Part shown: positions 61,707 to 64,000 of the stretch, one piece after another | How positions within the stretch are numbered: position 1 is the stretch's first letter | How the letters are laid out: the number at the start of each line of letters is the position of its first letter | Assembly: GCA_027943745.1 (NCBI GenBank) | Contig: AP025763.1 | Coordinates: forward strand, 1,922,001-1,986,000 | Reading direction: 5' to 3' | DNA: 64,000 nt | From: Neptuniibacter victor | GTDB taxonomy: Bacteria; Pseudomonadota; Gammaproteobacteria; Pseudomonadales; Balneatricaceae | Notes under the pieces: model-generated | The model's input: the letters and a program-made list of their open reading frames with translations, nothing else | The model's database searches: none | What the model was told of the DNA's origin: nothing | Program-made: the position numbers and the translations under genes

Positions 61707-62687
61707 CTAAAACAACAGCCGATACCCTTTAGGCGTGAGTTGAGTTCTTTGCTTGAAAAGCTTTGAAAAAGCGCTTAAATCACTGTAACCGACCTGCTCA
61801 ACAATTTCAGGTATCGGCATTTTTGTCGTTTCTAATAGCGACTTAGCGGCTTCAATACGGATATTTTGAAGGTATCTTATCGGGGTTTCATCGAGCTCAG
61901 CTTTAAATTTACGGATTAACGTACGCTGGCTAACACCTAGATCCGTGGCTAACTTTGCAAGGTCAATATTACTGTTCATATGCGTATGCAGCCAGTGTTG
62001 AGCTTTTTGTATCACCGGATCTTCACTTGGGGCCGCCGTTAGCAAGTTCTGGTAAGGTGACTGGGCCGCAAGCCTTGCATCTACCATCAGTGTCTTAGCG
62101 CATTGAACGGCAAGTTCTTTAGAGAACTGTTTCTCAATCAAGTTCATGGCTAGATTTTGGTGTGAATTCCCAGCGCCAGCACAAACTATATTCTCTTGCT
62201 CCGTAATAAGCTGCGTAATATCTAAATTGACACGGGGGTACCTATTAGCAAAAACCCGTTCCAGCCACCACGCAGTGGTTGCAAGCTTGTCATTCAAAAG
62301 GCCTGTTTCTGCCAGGATGAAAGCACTGGTGCAATTACTACAAATAACGGCACCATTTTCCCAAGCCTTCTTAAACCAACCGAAAGAAGGGGTTAATTGC
62401 TTAGAAAGCTGCTCGAACACCTCTATGCCTTTATAGGGGAAGGAGGGGATGTAGAGCAGATCGTACGACTCTTTTTCCGAGATTTCAGTATCTGGCGTGA
62501 GCCTAATCCCACAACTGGTTGTGATTGGCTCTTTATTGAGTCCAATCGTGCTCCAAGAAAAGAATGCGTCTGTGTTATTGCCCTGTTGTTTTTTCGCAAA
62601 AGCATTGGCTATTTGAAAGGCATCAATTGGTCCAGAAAGGCTTGATAAGTAGCATCCCTCATAGATAAAAAAGCCAATCCGGTACAT
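61707..62687 (-). CDS. GlxA-family AraC-type regulator
   Basis: 326 aa from ATG 62687 (AGGATCTCTATCA upstream). N-terminal DJ-1/PfpI-like domain (about 5-190: GFFIYEGCYLSSLSGPIDAFQIAN, and the elbow CSNCTSAFILAETGLL with the Cys position) and a C-terminal AraC double helix-turn-helix (215-326: DLAKLATDLGVSQRTLIRKFKAELDETPIRYLQ, VGYSDLSAFSKLFKQRTQLTPKGYR). Divergent from the nitronate monooxygenase gene with about 100 bp between, so it probably controls that operon. Confidence 0.9.
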   Translation of the reverse strand: MYRIGFFIYEGCYLSSLSGPIDAFQIANAFAKKQQGNNTDAFFSWSTIGLNKEPITTSCGIRLTPDTEISEKESYDLLYIPSFPYKGIEVFEQLSKQLTPSFGWFKKAWENGAVICSNCTSAFILAETGLLNDKLATTAWWLERVFANRYPRVNLDITQLITEQENIVCAGAGNSHQNLAMNLIEKQFSKELAVQCAKTLMVDARLAAQSPYQNLLTAAPSEDPVIQKAQHWLHTHMNSNIDLAKLATDLGVSQRTLIRKFKAELDETPIRYLQNIRIEAAKSLLETTKMPIPEIVEQVGYSDLSAFSKLFKQRTQLTPKGYRLLF

Positions 62688-62789
62688 TGATAGAGATCCT
62701 GTGATTTTAATTGATATGTAAAATATGACCATATCATAGTCATTTATGCCGCTTTAACCTATTTCTTATGCATCGTAGGATGGCTAAAC

Positions 62790-63785
62790 ATGAATGATCT
62801 TAAGAAGAAGCAACTGATGAGCCTGCAAAAAATATTTGATAACCGTTTAACAATACCCGCGATAGCCTCGCCAATGTTTTTAGCATCGGGGCCCCGCTTA
62901 GTCATTGAGTGTTGTAAATCTGGCATGGTCGGCACCTTTCCTGCGCTTAACCCGCGGACTACGGAAGCACTTGATCAATGGCTCAGTGAAATCACTCATG
63001 AGCTAAACAGGCATGAAGAGGAAAGCGGATGTAAAGCTGCGCCATATGGCGTCAATCTCATCGTTCATAAGAGTAACGCTCGGCTGAAAGAGGATCTTGC
63101 AGTCTGTATTAAGCATAAGGTCCCTTTGATTATCACCTCTCTTGGCGCTGTTGGTGATGTGGTGGATTCTATTCATGCTTATGGCGGCGTGGTGTTTCAT
63201 GATGTCACAACCATCAAACACGCTAAGAAAGCAGCCTCCGTTGGCGTAGACGGGTTGATAGCGGTAGCTGCAGGGGCAGGGGGTCATGCGGGAACATTGA
63301 GTCCATTCTCCTTCGTTAATGAAATTAAACATTTTTTTGATAAAACCGTCGTGCTTGCTGGATGCATATCTACAGGTCGTGATATTGCTGCGGCACGCAT
63401 GCTAGGTGCAGATTTGGCGTATATGGGTACACGAATGCTTGCGACTCAAGAGTGTCAGGTGCACCAGAGCTACAAAGATTTGATTGTTGATGTCTCTGCA
63501 GCAGATATCGTCTATACGCCAGCCATATCAGGGGTTAATGCCAACTTTATTAAACAAAGTATCGATAAATCGGGCATTGATATAGAAGGCGGTACCCATG
63601 CTAAGGCGATTGATTTTGGTGCGGAATTAGATGAAGCATCGGATGACTCGGTTCAAGGCGCAAAGCCCTGGAAAGATATTTGGTCGGCTGGACAAGGCGT
63701 GGGCAGCGTAAAGGACATACCGACGGCGAAAGCGTTGATCACCCGGCTAGCTGATGAATACCAGCAGGCAAGAGCCAGCGTTTAA
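62790..63785 (+). CDS. Nitronate monooxygenase family flavoprotein
   Basis: 331 aa. FMN-dependent TIM barrel: PAIASPMFLASGPRLVIECCKSGMVGTFPALNPRT (24-58), GVNLIVHKSNARL near 89-101, GVDGLIAVAAGAGGHAGTLSPFSF (152-175, with the active-site His-Ala-Gly), and GADLAYMGTRMLATQEC (211-227). Oxidises alkyl nitronates in the best known members; many relatives act on other substrates. ATG 62817 is an alternative start. Followed after 30 bp by an enoyl-CoA hydratase gene, so a degradation operon is likely. Confidence 0.9.
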   Translation: MNDLKKKQLMSLQKIFDNRLTIPAIASPMFLASGPRLVIECCKSGMVGTFPALNPRTTEALDQWLSEITHELNRHEEESGCKAAPYGVNLIVHKSNARLKEDLAVCIKHKVPLIITSLGAVGDVVDSIHAYGGVVFHDVTTIKHAKKAASVGVDGLIAVAAGAGGHAGTLSPFSFVNEIKHFFDKTVVLAGCISTGRDIAAARMLGADLAYMGTRMLATQECQVHQSYKDLIVDVSAADIVYTPAISGVNANFIKQSIDKSGIDIEGGTHAKAIDFGAELDEASDDSVQGAKPWKDIWSAGQGVGSVKDIPTAKALITRLADEYQQARASV

Positions 63786-63815
63786 TTTCATAAACACCCA
63801 ACCATAGGAGCATGT

Positions 63816-64000
63816 ATGTACAAATATATTGAGTACAAGCGAAACGAAGGAATCGCGACTATTAGCCTTGATCGAGCAGAAGCGGCTAATAGCTTAGATC
63901 ATCTAATACTGGGCGAGCTTCTACATATTACAACCGAACTGTCCCAAGATGACGCGGTTAAAGCCGTGATACTAACGGCCAATGGGCGGTTTTTTAGTGC
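63816..64000 (+). CDS. Enoyl-CoA hydratase/isomerase family protein, N-terminal part
   Basis: Cut by the right edge of the window; 61 codons are seen. ATG 63816 has TAGGAG 7 bp upstream. The start MYKYIEYKRNEGIATISLDRAEAANSLD and AVKAVILTANGRFFSA are the crotonase N-terminus, including the NSLD loop and the beginning of the oxyanion stretch GRFFSAG. It lies 30 bp after the nitronate monooxygenase stop, so it is in that operon. Distinct from the 4.3-kb hydratase. Confidence 0.85.
   Translation, partial: MYKYIEYKRNEGIATISLDRAEAANSLDHLILGELLHITTELSQDDAVKAVILTANGRFFS

Overview
The window reads as a chromosomal segment of a marine gammaproteobacterium, probably of the Oceanospirillales/Alteromonadales type. 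This is inference from moderate GC, the kdsB - phosphatase - murB neighbourhood shared with pseudomonads, and gammaproteobacterial families throughout. Its centre, about 9 to 49 kb, is a large locus for periplasmic oxidation of alcohols with pyrroloquinoline quinone (PQQ). From memory, gene content and order closely resemble the exa/erb/erc regions of Pseudomonas aeruginosa and the ped region of P. putida.

Layout. 0-2 kb: kdsB (cut by the window edge), a low-molecular-weight tyrosine phosphatase and murB. 2-5 kb: a propionyl/acetyl-CoA synthetase and a convergent enoyl-CoA hydratase. 5.1-8 kb: an AT-rich islet of unrecognised small genes (a double zinc-finger protein, a small membrane protein, a small secreted protein, a 208-aa protein). 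8-15 kb: a short-chain dehydrogenase, then pqqA-B-C-D, a terminator, and pqqE with an S9 peptidase. 15-24 kb: a porin, the iron alcohol dehydrogenase ErcA with its hybrid kinase, the NosP-NahK nitric oxide sensing pair and the ErbR/AgmR regulator. 24-32 kb: a PQQ-associated rhodanese-like protein, a NitT/TauT-like importer, an MFS carrier, and a four-gene ABC system like P. putida PedA1A2BC. 32-36 kb: a cupredoxin-like secreted protein and a PedS2-like kinase flanked by two paralogous response regulators. 36-44 kb: a calcium-type quinoprotein alcohol dehydrogenase (PedE/ExaA type), cytochrome c550, a XoxJ-like binding protein, a SoxYZ-like carrier, a metallo-hydrolase, and a second quinoprotein alcohol dehydrogenase with the extra Asp of lanthanide enzymes (PedH type). 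44-49 kb: an MFS carrier, a 2OG oxygenase-like gene, an FRG-domain gene and the NAD aldehyde dehydrogenase (ExaC/PedI type).

How it works together. Alcohols are oxidised in the periplasm by PedE- or PedH-like enzymes, which pass electrons to cytochrome c550. Aldehydes are oxidised by the 47.6-kb dehydrogenase and the acids activated by the 2.3-kb CoA synthetase. The pqq genes supply the cofactor. The PedS2-like kinase and its two regulators probably choose between the Ca and lanthanide enzymes, the PedABC-like system probably handles lanthanide, and ErcS, NahK and ErbR form a second control layer linked to nitric oxide through NosP.

49-64 kb is ordinary accessory and housekeeping DNA: a D-lactate/glycolate oxidase-type flavoprotein, a lipoate-ligase-like protein, a GST, a voltage-gated cation channel with an unusual filter, RarD, a Gate-domain protein, an Lrp regulator, an RhlE helicase, dodecin, two dehydrogenase/regulator pairs, a nitronate monooxygenase, and an enoyl-CoA hydratase cut by the right edge. 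I saw no tRNA, rRNA, CRISPR array, transposase or integrase.
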